The notes under the pieces: model-generated
Seen by the model: only the letters and a program-made list of their open reading frames with translations
What the model was told of the DNA's origin: nothing
The model's database searches: none
Translations under genes and position numbers: made by a program
Shown: positions 1-8,626 of the stretch, one piece after another
Layout: each line of letters opens with the position of its first letter
Position numbering within the stretch: position 1 is the first letter of the stretch
Origin: Prochlorococcus sp. AG-686-J21
GTDB taxonomy: Bacteria > Cyanobacteriota > Cyanobacteriia > PCC-6307 > Cyanobiaceae
Assembly: GCA_003210285.1 (NCBI GenBank)
Contig: QCVS01000008.1
Location: 1-64,000, forward strand
Length of the DNA: 64,000 bases
Direction: 5' to 3'

Positions 1-95
1 GACATTATAAATTTTTAGTACGGACAATACTCCTAATTAAGCTTGATTAAGCCTTAAATTGAAAATAGAATTTATTAGATTTAAAAAAATTAAAA

Positions 96-2000
96 ATGGA
101 AAAAGGCGAAATTAGAATAAATACCGAAAATATTTTTCCGATAATAAAAAAAGCTGTATATTCTGATCATGAAATTTTTTTAAGAGAACTCGTTAGTAAT
201 GCTGTAGATGCAATTAGTAAAAGAAGAATGGCCTCAATGGCTGGAGATTGTGATAATTGTGAAGAACCGCAAGTAAAAATTACTATTGATAGGGAAAAAA
301 ATATCTTAAAAATTTCTGATAATGGTATTGGAATGAATGATGAAGAAATAAAAAAATATATAAACCAAGTAGCTTTTTCTAGTGCAGAAGAGTTTCTAAC
401 AAAATATAAAAAAAATGATGATGAATTTATAGGACATTTTGGATTGGGTTTTTATTCTAGTTTTATGGTTGCAGATAAAGTTAATATTTTAACCAAATCA
501 GCCATAGGTGATAGTAAAACTTTTAATTGGTCCTGTGATGGCTCACCTAATTTCACATTAGAAGAATCTGAACGAGATTCAGTTGGAACAGACGTAATCC
601 TTCATTTAATGGATGAAGAAAAAGAATTCATAGAACCAGAGAGAATTAAATCGCTTATTAAAAAATATTGTGACTTTATGCCTATCGATGTTCTACTAGA
701 GGGTGAAACAATTAATAAGAAGAATCCTCCATGGAGAAAACAACCCAGTGAATTAAAGGATGAAGATTATATTGAACTATATAAATATTTATATCCATTT
801 CAGGGAGATCCTCTTTTATGGATTCATTTAAATACAGATTATCCATACGACATACAAGGAATTTTATATTTTCCTAAACTATCTGGAAGAGCCGATTGGG
901 AGAAAGGTGAAATTAAACTATTTTGCAATCAAGTATTTGTAAGTGACTCAATAAAGGAAATTGTACCTAAATATCTATTACCGTTGAGAGGTGTAATTGA
1001 TTCTACAGATATACCATTAAATGTAAGTAGAAGTGCCTTGCAAACTGACAGAAAAGTCAGATCAATTTCATCGTTCATTTCAAAAAAAATTGCTAATAAG
1101 TTAAAGGATTTAATAAAAAATTCTCCTGAATTTTATACAGAAATTTGGGATTCAATTTCTGCCTTTATTAAAATCGGTGCCATCGAGGATGAAAAGTTTG
1201 CTGATCTTGTAGAAAATAGTATTATTTTTGAGACAATTATAAATTCTGATAAGGATGTAAAAAAATATCTCGATGATAAATCTTTAATAAAATCTAATGA
1301 AAAGTTTTATACAACATTATTAAATTATAAGGAGAGAAATAACATAGTTGATTCCAAAAAAATTATTTATTGTTCTGATGTAATTGGCCAATCTAGTGCA
1401 TTAAATATTTGTTTATCTGACAATAAAGAAGTAATCAAATCTGATCCCTTAATAGATGCACAATTTCTTCCATGGATAGAAAGTAAAAATGAAAGTTATC
1501 AATTTCAAAGAGTTGATTCGGAAATATATGAGCTTGAAGATAAAGAATCAAAAGAAATTGTTGATAAAGATGGCAAATCAAACACAGATAATCTAAAAGA
1601 TATTATTTCTAAAGCATTAAATAACGAGAAAGTAACAGTAAAAGTTCAATCTCTTAAAAGCAAAGATTCCCCTCCAGCAATGATATTGTTACCAGAACAA
1701 ATGAGAAGAATAAACGATATGGGGGCATATATGGAACAAAAAATGCCAGGACTACCTGAATATCACGTCCTATTAATTAATAAAGAACATCCACTCATTA
1801 CAGGATTAAATAAAATAACTGGTAATAAAATTATTCTTGATAAAAAAGATCCTGTTGAAAATCCATTAGCATCAAAAATTGCTAATCATGTTTATGACAT
1901 GGCGAAATTAAGTGTAGGGGGATTAGATCAAGAACAAATTATAAATTTACAAAATAATAATGCCGATTTAATTTCAGATTTACTTAAAACATCAACATAA
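96..2000 (+). CDS. htpG: Chaperone protein HtpG (Hsp90 family)
   Basis: 634 aa, full length for bacterial Hsp90. This is an ATP-dependent cytosolic chaperone that acts as a dimer. The N-terminal GHKL ATPase motifs are all present: the helix [14 protein letters not shown] (residues 26-39), DNGIGM (75-80) and [11 protein letters not shown] (113-123). The middle domain carries the conserved segment VSRSALQ. A CDNC pair (Cys52/Cys55) sits in a short loop of the ATPase domain; its meaning is unknown. No clear Shine-Dalgarno precedes the ATG. The upstream 95 bases are AT-rich and hold no gene that I can see, apart from a possible divergent start at the window edge. rpmB follows closely on the same strand. 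Confidence 0.97.
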   Translation: MEKGEIRINTENIFPIIKKAVYSDHEIFLRELVSNAVDAISKRRMASMAGDCDNCEEPQVKITIDREKNILKISDNGIGMNDEEIKKYINQVAFSSAEEFLTKYKKNDDEFIGHFGLGFYSSFMVADKVNILTKSAIGDSKTFNWSCDGSPNFTLEESERDSVGTDVILHLMDEEKEFIEPERIKSLIKKYCDFMPIDVLLEGETINKKNPPWRKQPSELKDEDYIELYKYLYPFQGDPLLWIHLNTDYPYDIQGILYFPKLSGRADWEKGEIKLFCNQVFVSDSIKEIVPKYLLPLRGVIDSTDIPLNVSRSALQTDRKVRSISSFISKKIANKLKDLIKNSPEFYTEIWDSISAFIKIGAIEDEKFADLVENSIIFETIINSDKDVKKYLDDKSLIKSNEKFYTTLLNYKERNNIVDSKKIIYCSDVIGQSSALNICLSDNKEVIKSDPLIDAQFLPWIESKNESYQFQRVDSEIYELEDKESKEIVDKDGKSNTDNLKDIISKALNNEKVTVKVQSLKSKDSPPAMILLPEQMRRINDMGAYMEQKMPGLPEYHVLLINKEHPLITGLNKITGNKIILDKKDPVENPLASKIANHVYDMAKLSVGGLDQEQIINLQNNNADLISDLLKTST

Positions 2001-2038
2001 GTTGTGTGTTAAAGTTAAAGAATATATTTCCAGATAAG

Positions 2039-2275
2039 ATGTCTAGGGTTTGTGAGCTGACAGGTGCTAAAGCTAACAATGGGATGGCTGTCAGTCATTC
2101 TCATATTCGTACTAAAAAATTACAACAAGTAAATCTTCAAAAAAGGAGACTTTGGTGGCAAGAAGGTAAAAAGTGGATAAATATAAAAATTAGTACTAAA
2201 GCATTAAAATCAATTCAAAAAAATGGTTTAGATAAGGTTGCTAAAACAAACGGAGTGGATCTTAATAAATTCTGA
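2039..2275 (+). CDS. rpmB: 50S ribosomal protein L28
   Basis: 78 aa, basic, with the L28 N-terminal signature [11 protein letters not shown] and the conserved HSHIRTK segment. It is a structural protein of the large ribosomal subunit. A longer reading from a GTG at 2006 would add 11 residues ([11 protein letters not shown]) that do not belong to the family, so I chose the ATG at 2039. It lies between htpG and a peroxiredoxin gene on the same strand. Confidence 0.96.
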   Translation: MSRVCELTGAKANNGMAVSHSHIRTKKLQQVNLQKRRLWWQEGKKWINIKISTKALKSIQKNGLDKVAKTNGVDLNKF

Positions 2276-2280
2276 TTTTG

Positions 2281-2814
2281 ATGAAGAGTTTATTTGGAAT
2301 TTTTGTAATATTAATATCATTATTTTTTAATCTTAAGACTGTAATTGCTTTTGATTATGCTCCAGAGATAGGAGATTCTGCACCTAGTTTCCATTTGGAG
2401 GGAATAAACAAAAGCATTAAATCAAAAAAAATATGGGATTCGAATGAATTAAAAGGAAAATGGATAGTTTTATATTTCTATCCTAAGGATTTTACTGCTG
2501 GTTGTACTCTAGAAGCCAAAGGATTTTCTCAATTAAAAAACGACTTTTCTAAATATAATGCTGAAATAATAGGAATAAGTGCTGACAATCAAGATTCTCA
2601 CGAAAGTTTTTGCAGTGAAAAATCAATAAATTACACATTATTATCCGACCCTAATGGAACTATTAGTGCAAAATATGGTTCCTGGATTCCTCCATATTCC
2701 GATAGGAATACTTTTTTGATTTCACCAGATGGAGAAATAACTTTTCGTTGGATAAGTGTTTTGCCCATAAATCATGCAAAAGAAGTTCTTAATGTTTTAA
2801 AGAAAAATATATAA
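2281..2814 (+). CDS. Exported peroxiredoxin, PrxQ/BCP type, lacking the usual resolving Cys
   Basis: 177 aa from the ATG at 2281 (the TTG just before it is the alternative). AhpC/TSA thioredoxin fold. Residues 1-24 form a hydrophobic signal peptide ending ...VIA, so the enzyme should act in the thylakoid lumen or periplasm. The active-site stretch is DFTAGCTLEAKGF with the peroxidatic Cys at 75. In the PrxQ/BCP family a second Cys normally lies five residues later (CxxxxC). Here that position is Lys80, and the next Cys is 111 (ESFCSEK). It should reduce hydroperoxides using a thiol donor, but the recycling chemistry must differ from classical PrxQ. Confidence 0.88.
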   Translation: MKSLFGIFVILISLFFNLKTVIAFDYAPEIGDSAPSFHLEGINKSIKSKKIWDSNELKGKWIVLYFYPKDFTAGCTLEAKGFSQLKNDFSKYNAEIIGISADNQDSHESFCSEKSINYTLLSDPNGTISAKYGSWIPPYSDRNTFLISPDGEITFRWISVLPINHAKEVLNVLKKNI

Positions 2815-2819
2815 ATATT

Positions 2820-3122
2820 TTGCACGAACTTTCATTTGGTACATGGTTAATTCATATCAGCTCAGTAATAGAGTGGATTTATGCAATTTTTATAATAAAA
2901 AAAATAAGTAACTATAACGAACTAGACCTTTATTACTGGTTGAGTCTTGCAATGATACCTAATTTAATTGGAGCTATGTGTGCAATTACTTGGCATATTT
3001 TCGATAATCAAACAGAATTATATGGTCTAGTTACACTTCAAGGGATATTTACTTTCATTGGAAATTCAACATTAGCCATAGCTACTATTGCAATTTATAA
3101 AAAAACAGAATCATATGAATGA
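2820..3122 (+). CDS. DUF2499 / Ycf49-like membrane protein
   Basis: 100 aa with a TTG start (MHELSFGTW). There are three hydrophobic segments (about residues 8-25, 40-60 and 70-92). The conserved family stretches are present: TWLIHISSVIEW, TWHIFDN and LVTLQ. Ycf49/DUF2499 proteins occur in cyanobacteria and some plastids; function is unknown. It starts 5 bases after the peroxiredoxin stop and overlaps the start of the DUF3593 gene downstream by 8 bases, so the two membrane proteins are probably translationally coupled. Confidence 0.85.
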   Translation: MHELSFGTWLIHISSVIEWIYAIFIIKKISNYNELDLYYWLSLAMIPNLIGAMCAITWHIFDNQTELYGLVTLQGIFTFIGNSTLAIATIAIYKKTESYE

Positions 3123-3450
3123 TTTTTTTTTAAAATTTCTAAATTATTTATCAAAATTTGATAATACATCCTTATTTGCAGCATCCATAATCCCATATTC
3201 AATTTTCTTATATTATTTATACAAGATAAAGTCATTAAATAAATTAATCAAAATAGGTTTTTCCTTAACAGTTTTCTTTGTATTTATAACTATAATAATT
3301 TCAATATTTTCTCTGAATTACTACCATCGAACTCTTGTAGAAATTGACGTACTTCATGGTTCGGCAGAATTCTTTTTAACTTTAAGCGATTTTATTATTT
3401 TACTTGGTTTTATTAGGATGTTAAATCATCTAGAAGTAAATAACTCTTAA
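3115..3450 (+). CDS. DUF3593-like membrane protein
   Basis: 111 aa from the ATG at 3115. An earlier ATG at 3088 lies inside the preceding gene and gives an unlikely N-terminus. It has three predicted membrane segments, then the conserved polar and hydrophobic stretch DVLHGSAEFFLTLSD near the C-terminus, which matches cyanobacterial DUF3593. The role is unknown. Overlap with the Ycf49-like gene suggests a joint function, probably in the photosynthetic membrane (inference). Confidence 0.8.
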   Translation: MNDFFLKFLNYLSKFDNTSLFAASIIPYSIFLYYLYKIKSLNKLIKIGFSLTVFFVFITIIISIFSLNYYHRTLVEIDVLHGSAEFFLTLSDFIILLGFIRMLNHLEVNNS

Positions 3451-3515
3451 GACCTTTTACAATTATGTGATTTATTGCTCGAAATAAAGGAGAATATAAG
3501 AAATAACGTTTTTTT

Positions 3516-3779
3516 ATGCTTACTACATTATTTGCAGCAGCGTCTGCTCCCGCAACTTTTGAATGGTCACCAAAATGTGCCATCGTAATGATTGCATGTA
3601 ATGTTTTTGCTTATGCAATTGCAAGAGCCACAATAAGAAAACCTAATGAAGGTTTTGAAATTCCTAATTCAAAATTCTTTGGAGGTTTAAGTCATGCTTC
3701 TGTAGTAGGAGCTAATTGCTTAGGACATATCTTTGGAATAGGAGCAATACTAGGATTAGCATCTAGAGGTGTTCTGTAA
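3516..3779 (+). CDS. psaK: Photosystem I reaction centre subunit PsaK
   Basis: 87 aa with two membrane segments separated by a charged loop (RATIRKPNEGFEIPNSKFFGG), as in PsaK. PsaK is a peripheral photosystem I subunit that helps bind antenna. The C-terminal half carries the conserved SHASVVGANCLGHIFGIG. AAGGAG lies further upstream than a usual ribosome binding site, so initiation probably does not depend on it. The gene is convergent with dxs and ends just before a perfect AT-rich hairpin. Confidence 0.95.
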   Translation: MLTTLFAAASAPATFEWSPKCAIVMIACNVFAYAIARATIRKPNEGFEIPNSKFFGGLSHASVVGANCLGHIFGIGAILGLASRGVL

Positions 3780-3786
3780 AATTATT

Positions 3787-3817
3787 CAAATTAAATTTAA
3801 ATATTAAATTTAATTTG
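3787..3817. terminator. Perfect 14-bp inverted repeat between convergent psaK and dxs
   Basis: The left arm CAAATTAAATTTAA and right arm TTAAATTTAATTTG are exact reverse complements around an ATA loop. The repeat lies 8 bases after the psaK stop and runs over the stop codon and final codon of dxs. Its symmetry would serve both strands as a bidirectional terminator or 3'-end stabiliser. The stem is purely A/T except the outer C-G pair, so strength is uncertain. Confidence 0.6.
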
Positions 3818-5699
3818 ATAATTTAAATTTATTAATAATTTTTTCTGCCATCTGATCAGGTTTAAGACCTAATTTTATTTTACTCTGATCAGGTGAAGCA
3901 TGATCTACAAGTACATCAGGAATACCAATTCTGAAAACTGGAATATTTATTTCATTGTCGTTTAACATTTCAACAATAGCCGAACCAAATCCCCCAACGA
4001 GTGTCCCTTCCTCCATTGTTACTACATTTTTAAGTTTACTAACTAAAGGTATTATTAAATCTTGATCAAGAGGTCTAACAAATCTAGCATTAACAATACA
4101 AGCACTTATACCTTTACTTTTTAGTATTTTTGAAGTTTTAGTGGCCGCTTCAACCATTGAACCATAAGCAATAATTAAAACATCATCACCATTTTCTAAT
4201 ATTTCTCCTTCGCCAATTTTCAAAGGCTCCCAACCTTCATCCATTACTGCTACTCCTAATCCTGAACCTCTTGGGATACGAAGTGCGGTTGGTCCCTTGT
4301 GATTAATAGATGTAATTAACATTCTTTGTAGTTCAGCTTCATCCTTTGGAGCCATTAAAACAAAATTAGGAATAGCTCTCATATAGCTAATATCATATTG
4401 CCCCTGATGAGTTGGTCCATCTGCACCAACAATTCCTGCTCTATCTAAAACAAAAGATACTGGAAGATTCTGAATACCTACATCATGAATTAGCTGATCA
4501 AAAGCACGTTGCAAAAATGTACTATAAATAGCAACAACAGGCTTAAGTCCATCGCAGGACATCCCAGCTGCTAATGTAACTGCATGTTGTTCAGCTATTC
4601 CTACATCAATATATTGTTCTGGAATACTTTTTTGTAATAAATCTAATCCAGTTCCAGTAGCCATTGCTGCTGTAATACCAATAACCTTACTGTCTTGCTC
4701 ACAAATTTTTAAAAGCGTTTGACCAAATATTTTACTATAGCTAATTGGTTTGGGCTTACTTGATGGAATTGATTTACCAGTCGTAAGATCAAATGATGAT
4801 TGAGCGTGATAACCTACTTGATCTGCCTCTGCGTAAGGATATCCCTTCCCTTTTGTGGTAACAACATGAACCATAACAGGTTTTTTAAGTCTATGTGCAG
4901 CATTAAAAGTATTTATTAGATTAGAAATATCATGTCCATCAATTGGTCCCATATAAGTAAAACCAAGTTCTTCAAAAACTGCTCCTACTTTTGGTACAGC
5001 TAATCGTCTAACACTTCCTTTTATATTTTTTAATTCTTCAGGTATATCTTTACCTATAAGAGGAATATTTTTAACACTTTCTTGAACACTATCTGACAAA
5101 AATTGCAATGGCGGACTTAATCTTACTCTATTTAAATATGTAGAAAGAGCTCCCACAGGAGGAGATATTGACATGTCATTATCATTCAAGACCACAACTA
5201 ATGGAGTATTTGGCAAATGTCCCGCATGATTAATCGCTTCTAAAGCCATTCCACCCGTTAAGGCTCCATCACCTATAACTGCAACGCATTTATGATCTTC
5301 CCCTTTTCTATCTCTTGCAATTGCCATTCCTAACGCAGCCGAAATTGATGTACTTGCGTGACCAGCCCCAAAATGATCAAATGAACTTTCAGTACGTTTT
5401 AGATAACCAGCTATACCCTTTTGTTGACGTAAAGAATCGAACTCATTGAAACGTCCAGTAATTAACTTATGAGGATAAGCCTGATGACCAACATCCCAAA
5501 CAACTTTATCAAAATCAAGATCTAATGTTTGATATAAAGCAAGTGTTAATTCAACCACGCCTAGCCCAGGGCCTAGATGACCTCCACTTGTTGAAACCAC
5601 CTCCAAATGCCTTTTTCTAATTTGACAGGCAATTTCCTCTAATTGTGATACCGTTAAACCATGTAATTGATTTGGATGGCTTAACTCACTTAAAAGCAT
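3810..5699 (-). CDS. dxs: 1-deoxy-D-xylulose-5-phosphate synthase
   Basis: 629 aa, full length. The enzyme condenses pyruvate and glyceraldehyde 3-phosphate to DXP, the first step of the MEP isoprenoid pathway that feeds carotenoids, phytol and quinones. The thiamine diphosphate motif runs from GDG (143-145) to NDN (172-174). The transketolase pyrimidine-binding domain includes [15 protein letters not shown], and a transketolase C-domain follows. The N-terminal [11 protein letters not shown] segment is typical. The start is the ATG at 5699. Another MEP gene, ispE, lies elsewhere in the window. Confidence 0.97.
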   Translation of the reverse strand: MLLSELSHPNQLHGLTVSQLEEIACQIRKRHLEVVSTSGGHLGPGLGVVELTLALYQTLDLDFDKVVWDVGHQAYPHKLITGRFNEFDSLRQQKGIAGYLKRTESSFDHFGAGHASTSISAALGMAIARDRKGEDHKCVAVIGDGALTGGMALEAINHAGHLPNTPLVVVLNDNDMSISPPVGALSTYLNRVRLSPPLQFLSDSVQESVKNIPLIGKDIPEELKNIKGSVRRLAVPKVGAVFEELGFTYMGPIDGHDISNLINTFNAAHRLKKPVMVHVVTTKGKGYPYAEADQVGYHAQSSFDLTTGKSIPSSKPKPISYSKIFGQTLLKICEQDSKVIGITAAMATGTGLDLLQKSIPEQYIDVGIAEQHAVTLAAGMSCDGLKPVVAIYSTFLQRAFDQLIHDVGIQNLPVSFVLDRAGIVGADGPTHQGQYDISYMRAIPNFVLMAPKDEAELQRMLITSINHKGPTALRIPRGSGLGVAVMDEGWEPLKIGEGEILENGDDVLIIAYGSMVEAATKTSKILKSKGISACIVNARFVRPLDQDLIIPLVSKLKNVVTMEEGTLVGGFGSAIVEMLNDNEINIPVFRIGIPDVLVDHASPDQSKIKLGLKPDQMAEKIINKFKLSN

Positions 5700-5815
5700 T
5701 ATTTAAAAATATCTACACATATAATCTAAAACGTTAAGGTGCAAATTGAGTAATTTTCATGAAATAGATTATGTAATGTTTTATTAGATTAATATTTAAT
5801 GCTTAAAATATATAT

Positions 5816-7357
5816 ATGGAAGATTATTTAAATAAAATACTTCAGGCTCAAGTCTATGAAGTAGCTAAAAAAACACCTTTAGAAAAAGCAAATAATTTAA
5901 GTAAAGCACTTAAAAATAATATTTATTTGAAAAGAGAAGATCTTCAGGATGTATTTTCTTTTAAGATAAGAGGTGCCTTTAATAAAATGAGGCAATTACC
6001 ACAATCAAAACTTGCAAATGGAGTCATAACATCAAGTGCTGGTAATCACGCACAAGGCGTAGCACTAAGTGCATTGAAATTAAATTGTAGCGCAACAATA
6101 TTAATGCCAATAACTACACCATTGGTAAAAGTAAATGCTGTTAAAAATCTAAACGCAAAGGTTATATTATTTGGTGATAATTATGATGAAACATATAAAG
6201 AAGCACTACGCTTAAGTGAATTAAATAATTTATGTTTTATTCATCCATTCGATGATCCTGAGGTAATAGCTGGCCAAGGTACTATTGCCATTGAAATAGA
6301 ACAACAAGTACAAGAACCACCAGAAGCAATTTATGTTGCTGTGGGAGGAGGAGGTTTGATAGCTGGTATTTCAATATATATAAAAAAAATATGGCCTCAA
6401 GTAAAAATAATTGGGGTAGAGCCTGAAGATGCTGATGCAATGACTAAATCCTTAAACAATTTAAAATTGATAGAATTAGACTCAGTTGGTCAGTTTGCCG
6501 ATGGGGTAGCAGTAAAAAAAGTAGGAGAAAAGACCTTTGAAATTGGGAAAGAATATATCGACAAAATGATAACTGTAAATACTGATGAAATATGTGCCGC
6601 TATTAAGGATGTTTTCGAAGATACCAGATCAATTTTAGAACCAGCTGGAGCTCTATCTATTGCAGGAATGAAAAAGGATATTTTTGAATCAAAATATATA
6701 AATAAAAATATGATTGCCATAGCATGTGGGGCAAATATGAATTTCGAGAGGCTTAAATTTATAGCTGAAAGGTCAGCACTCGGAGAGTTCAAAGAAGCAA
6801 TGTTTGCTGTTGAAATTCCAGAAAAAGCAGGAAGCTTGATTAATTTCTGTAGTTTGTTAAATAATAGAAATTTAACTGAATTTAGTTATAGGATGTCCAA
6901 TTCAATTAACGCTCAAATCTTTGTTGGAATCGAGGTTAATGGAGTAGCTGATAAAGAAGAACTTTTACATGAATTTAGAAAATCAAATTATCCTTTTATT
7001 GATATAAGTAATGATGAATTATCTAAAAATCATCTAAGGCATATGGTAGGTGGTCGATTACCCCAAAAATTTACAGAGTTAGAAAAATCAAATTATGTCG
7101 AATTGTTATATAGATTTGAGTTTCCAGAAAGACCAGGAGCATTAATTAATTTCCTAAAAAATATGAAATCAAATTGGACAATAAGCATCTTTCACTATAG
7201 AAATCATGGATCTGATGTAGGAAAAATTGTTATAGGAGTATTAATAGATAGTTCTGAAATTCATTACTGGAATAAATTTGTTGAATTCTTGGGATATAAA
7301 TATTGGGATGAGACTAATAATCAAACATATAAATTATTCCTGGGTGCATCAAATTAA
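5816..7357 (+). CDS. ilvA: Threonine ammonia-lyase (threonine dehydratase), biosynthetic
   Basis: 513 aa, the length of the two-ACT-domain biosynthetic form. It deaminates threonine to 2-oxobutanoate, the first committed step to isoleucine. The PLP Schiff-base Lys is Lys50 in FSFKIRGA. SAGNHAQG and the glycine loop VGGGGLI bind the cofactor phosphate. The last roughly 185 residues form two ACT-like regulatory repeats (VEIPEKAGSLINF and FEFPERPGALINF), the usual site of isoleucine feedback. Confidence 0.96.
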   Translation: MEDYLNKILQAQVYEVAKKTPLEKANNLSKALKNNIYLKREDLQDVFSFKIRGAFNKMRQLPQSKLANGVITSSAGNHAQGVALSALKLNCSATILMPITTPLVKVNAVKNLNAKVILFGDNYDETYKEALRLSELNNLCFIHPFDDPEVIAGQGTIAIEIEQQVQEPPEAIYVAVGGGGLIAGISIYIKKIWPQVKIIGVEPEDADAMTKSLNNLKLIELDSVGQFADGVAVKKVGEKTFEIGKEYIDKMITVNTDEICAAIKDVFEDTRSILEPAGALSIAGMKKDIFESKYINKNMIAIACGANMNFERLKFIAERSALGEFKEAMFAVEIPEKAGSLINFCSLLNNRNLTEFSYRMSNSINAQIFVGIEVNGVADKEELLHEFRKSNYPFIDISNDELSKNHLRHMVGGRLPQKFTELEKSNYVELLYRFEFPERPGALINFLKNMKSNWTISIFHYRNHGSDVGKIVIGVLIDSSEIHYWNKFVEFLGYKYWDETNNQTYKLFLGASN

Positions 7358-7438
7358 ATATAAGGTAACTTGGAAAAGAGTTAGGTAGTAAAAATTAATC
7401 AAGCTGATCTAATAACTAAAAAACTGACAGATATAAAC

Positions 7439-7921
7439 TTGGTTACAAGAGTTGAAGCTATTCTGTATCTTAAAGGGAGACCAATTTCAAGAAAGAATCT
7501 TACAGAAATTACTAATACGGATATTAATTCTATTAACAAGGCCTTAAAAGAATTAAAGGTAAAATACTCAAACACAAAATCTGCAATAGAATTGAATGAG
7601 GTTAATAACTTTTATTGCCTAGAGTTAAAATCAACCCTAAATGAATTTGTTGAAGATTTATTACCATCTGAATTAAGAACATCAGAATTAAGGACACTTG
7701 CAACAATAGCAATTAAGAAAAAAATACTTCAATCAGACCTAATATTATTAAGAGGTTCAGGTGCCTATGAACATATAAAAGAATTAACAAATAAAAACTT
7801 TATTATTAAACGTAAGCAAAAAGATGGCAGATCTTATTGGTTATCTTTGTCTGAAAAGTTTTTTCAAACTTTTGCTGTAAGCAATGAATATTTATCGCAA
7901 ATAGGCGGCACTAAAAAGTAA
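7439..7921 (+). CDS. scpB: ScpB-like chromosome segregation and condensation protein
   Basis: 160 aa. It resembles ScpB, the winged-helix subunit of the SMC-ScpA-ScpB condensin. The typical opening VEAILYLKGRPIS and the second-domain segments LRTLATIAIKK and LLRGSGAYEHIKEL are visible. The start is a TTG at 7439; no ATG or GTG lies between it and the upstream in-frame stop at 7382, so the start is uncertain by a few residues. ScpA is not next to it. Confidence 0.8.
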   Translation: MVTRVEAILYLKGRPISRKNLTEITNTDINSINKALKELKVKYSNTKSAIELNEVNNFYCLELKSTLNEFVEDLLPSELRTSELRTLATIAIKKKILQSDLILLRGSGAYEHIKELTNKNFIIKRKQKDGRSYWLSLSEKFFQTFAVSNEYLSQIGGTKK

Positions 7922-7953
7922 ATGTTAGAATTAAAAAAAACTATTAAAGAATA

Positions 7954-8232
7954 ATGTTATCAGAGATTTTTGCAGTTTTAGGTCAAACTTTATCAATTTA
8001 TTCATTTATATTGATCATTAGAATATTACTTACATGGTTTCCTGGAATAGATTGGAGCAATGGAATATTATTAGCATTAACATCAATAACAGATCCATAT
8101 CTGAATATATTTAGAGGAATAATCCCTCCCATTGGTGGATTTGATATTTCATCATTGTTAGCTTTTCTACTACTTAACGTTATACAAAACCTAGTTACTA
8201 ACCTGCAATATGCCAGCTTAGGTTATGGTTAA
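7954..8232 (+). CDS. YggT family (Ycf19-like) membrane protein
   Basis: 92 aa with two hydrophobic segments around the family signature LIIRILLTWFPGIDWSN and the DPYLNIFRGIIPPIGGFDISSL region. YggT/Ycf19 proteins are small integral membrane proteins. In cyanobacteria and plastids the family has been tied to nucleoid or thylakoid organisation, but the exact role is unsettled. It follows the scpB-like gene closely and is convergent with the MazG-like gene, 3 bases away. Confidence 0.88.
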   Translation: MLSEIFAVLGQTLSIYSFILIIRILLTWFPGIDWSNGILLALTSITDPYLNIFRGIIPPIGGFDISSLLAFLLLNVIQNLVTNLQYASLGYG

Positions 8233-8235
8233 AAA

Positions 8236-8565
8236 TTAACGATCATCTCCTGAACCAGAAATTTTACCTTTATCCGCTCTTAATTTCAATTTTTCTAAAT
8301 TTTGTAGTGCAACCTCATCCAATTTAAAATCGAATTCGGTGCAAAGATTAGATAAATACCATAAAACATCACCCAACTCTTTTTTTATTCCTTTTTTAGA
8401 CTCTTCATCAAATATACCTTTTTTATCTCTAATTACTTTTTTAACTTTTTCTGCTACTTCACCAGCTTCGCCAACTAATCCTAATGTTGGATATATGTTG
8501 TTTGAGCCTAAATTTGGGTATTGGGCTGTTAAGCGAGCTTGCTTCTGATAAGTTTTAAAATCCAT
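8236..8565 (-). CDS. MazG-like nucleotide pyrophosphohydrolase
   Basis: 109 aa, a single MazG domain. Metal-binding acidic motifs are visible: GEAGEVAEK in helix 2 and KKELGDVLWYL in helix 3 (the ExxE...ExxD pattern). Enzymes of this type hydrolyse NTPs or dNTPs to NMP and pyrophosphate in house-cleaning; the substrate here cannot be read from sequence. The gene is short compared with two-domain MazG, as in small MazG-like proteins of cyanobacteria and their phages. It is convergent with the yggT-like gene. Confidence 0.88.
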   Translation of the reverse strand: MDFKTYQKQARLTAQYPNLGSNNIYPTLGLVGEAGEVAEKVKKVIRDKKGIFDEESKKGIKKELGDVLWYLSNLCTEFDFKLDEVALQNLEKLKLRADKGKISGSGDDR

Positions 8566-8626
8566 AGATTAAATAACTAACTTTATGTATGTTAAATTTA
8601 CTTATATCTAGCAATATTATTTATAT

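Noticed and set aside
1-95. LexA-like AGTAC...ATACT near the window start
   Set aside because: Spacing is one base too long for the cyanobacterial LexA box and the downstream gene is htpG; likely chance in AT-rich DNA.
6490-6792. 100-aa minus-strand ORF inside ilvA
   Set aside because: Antisense to the conserved PLP domain of ilvA; no family pattern. A shadow.
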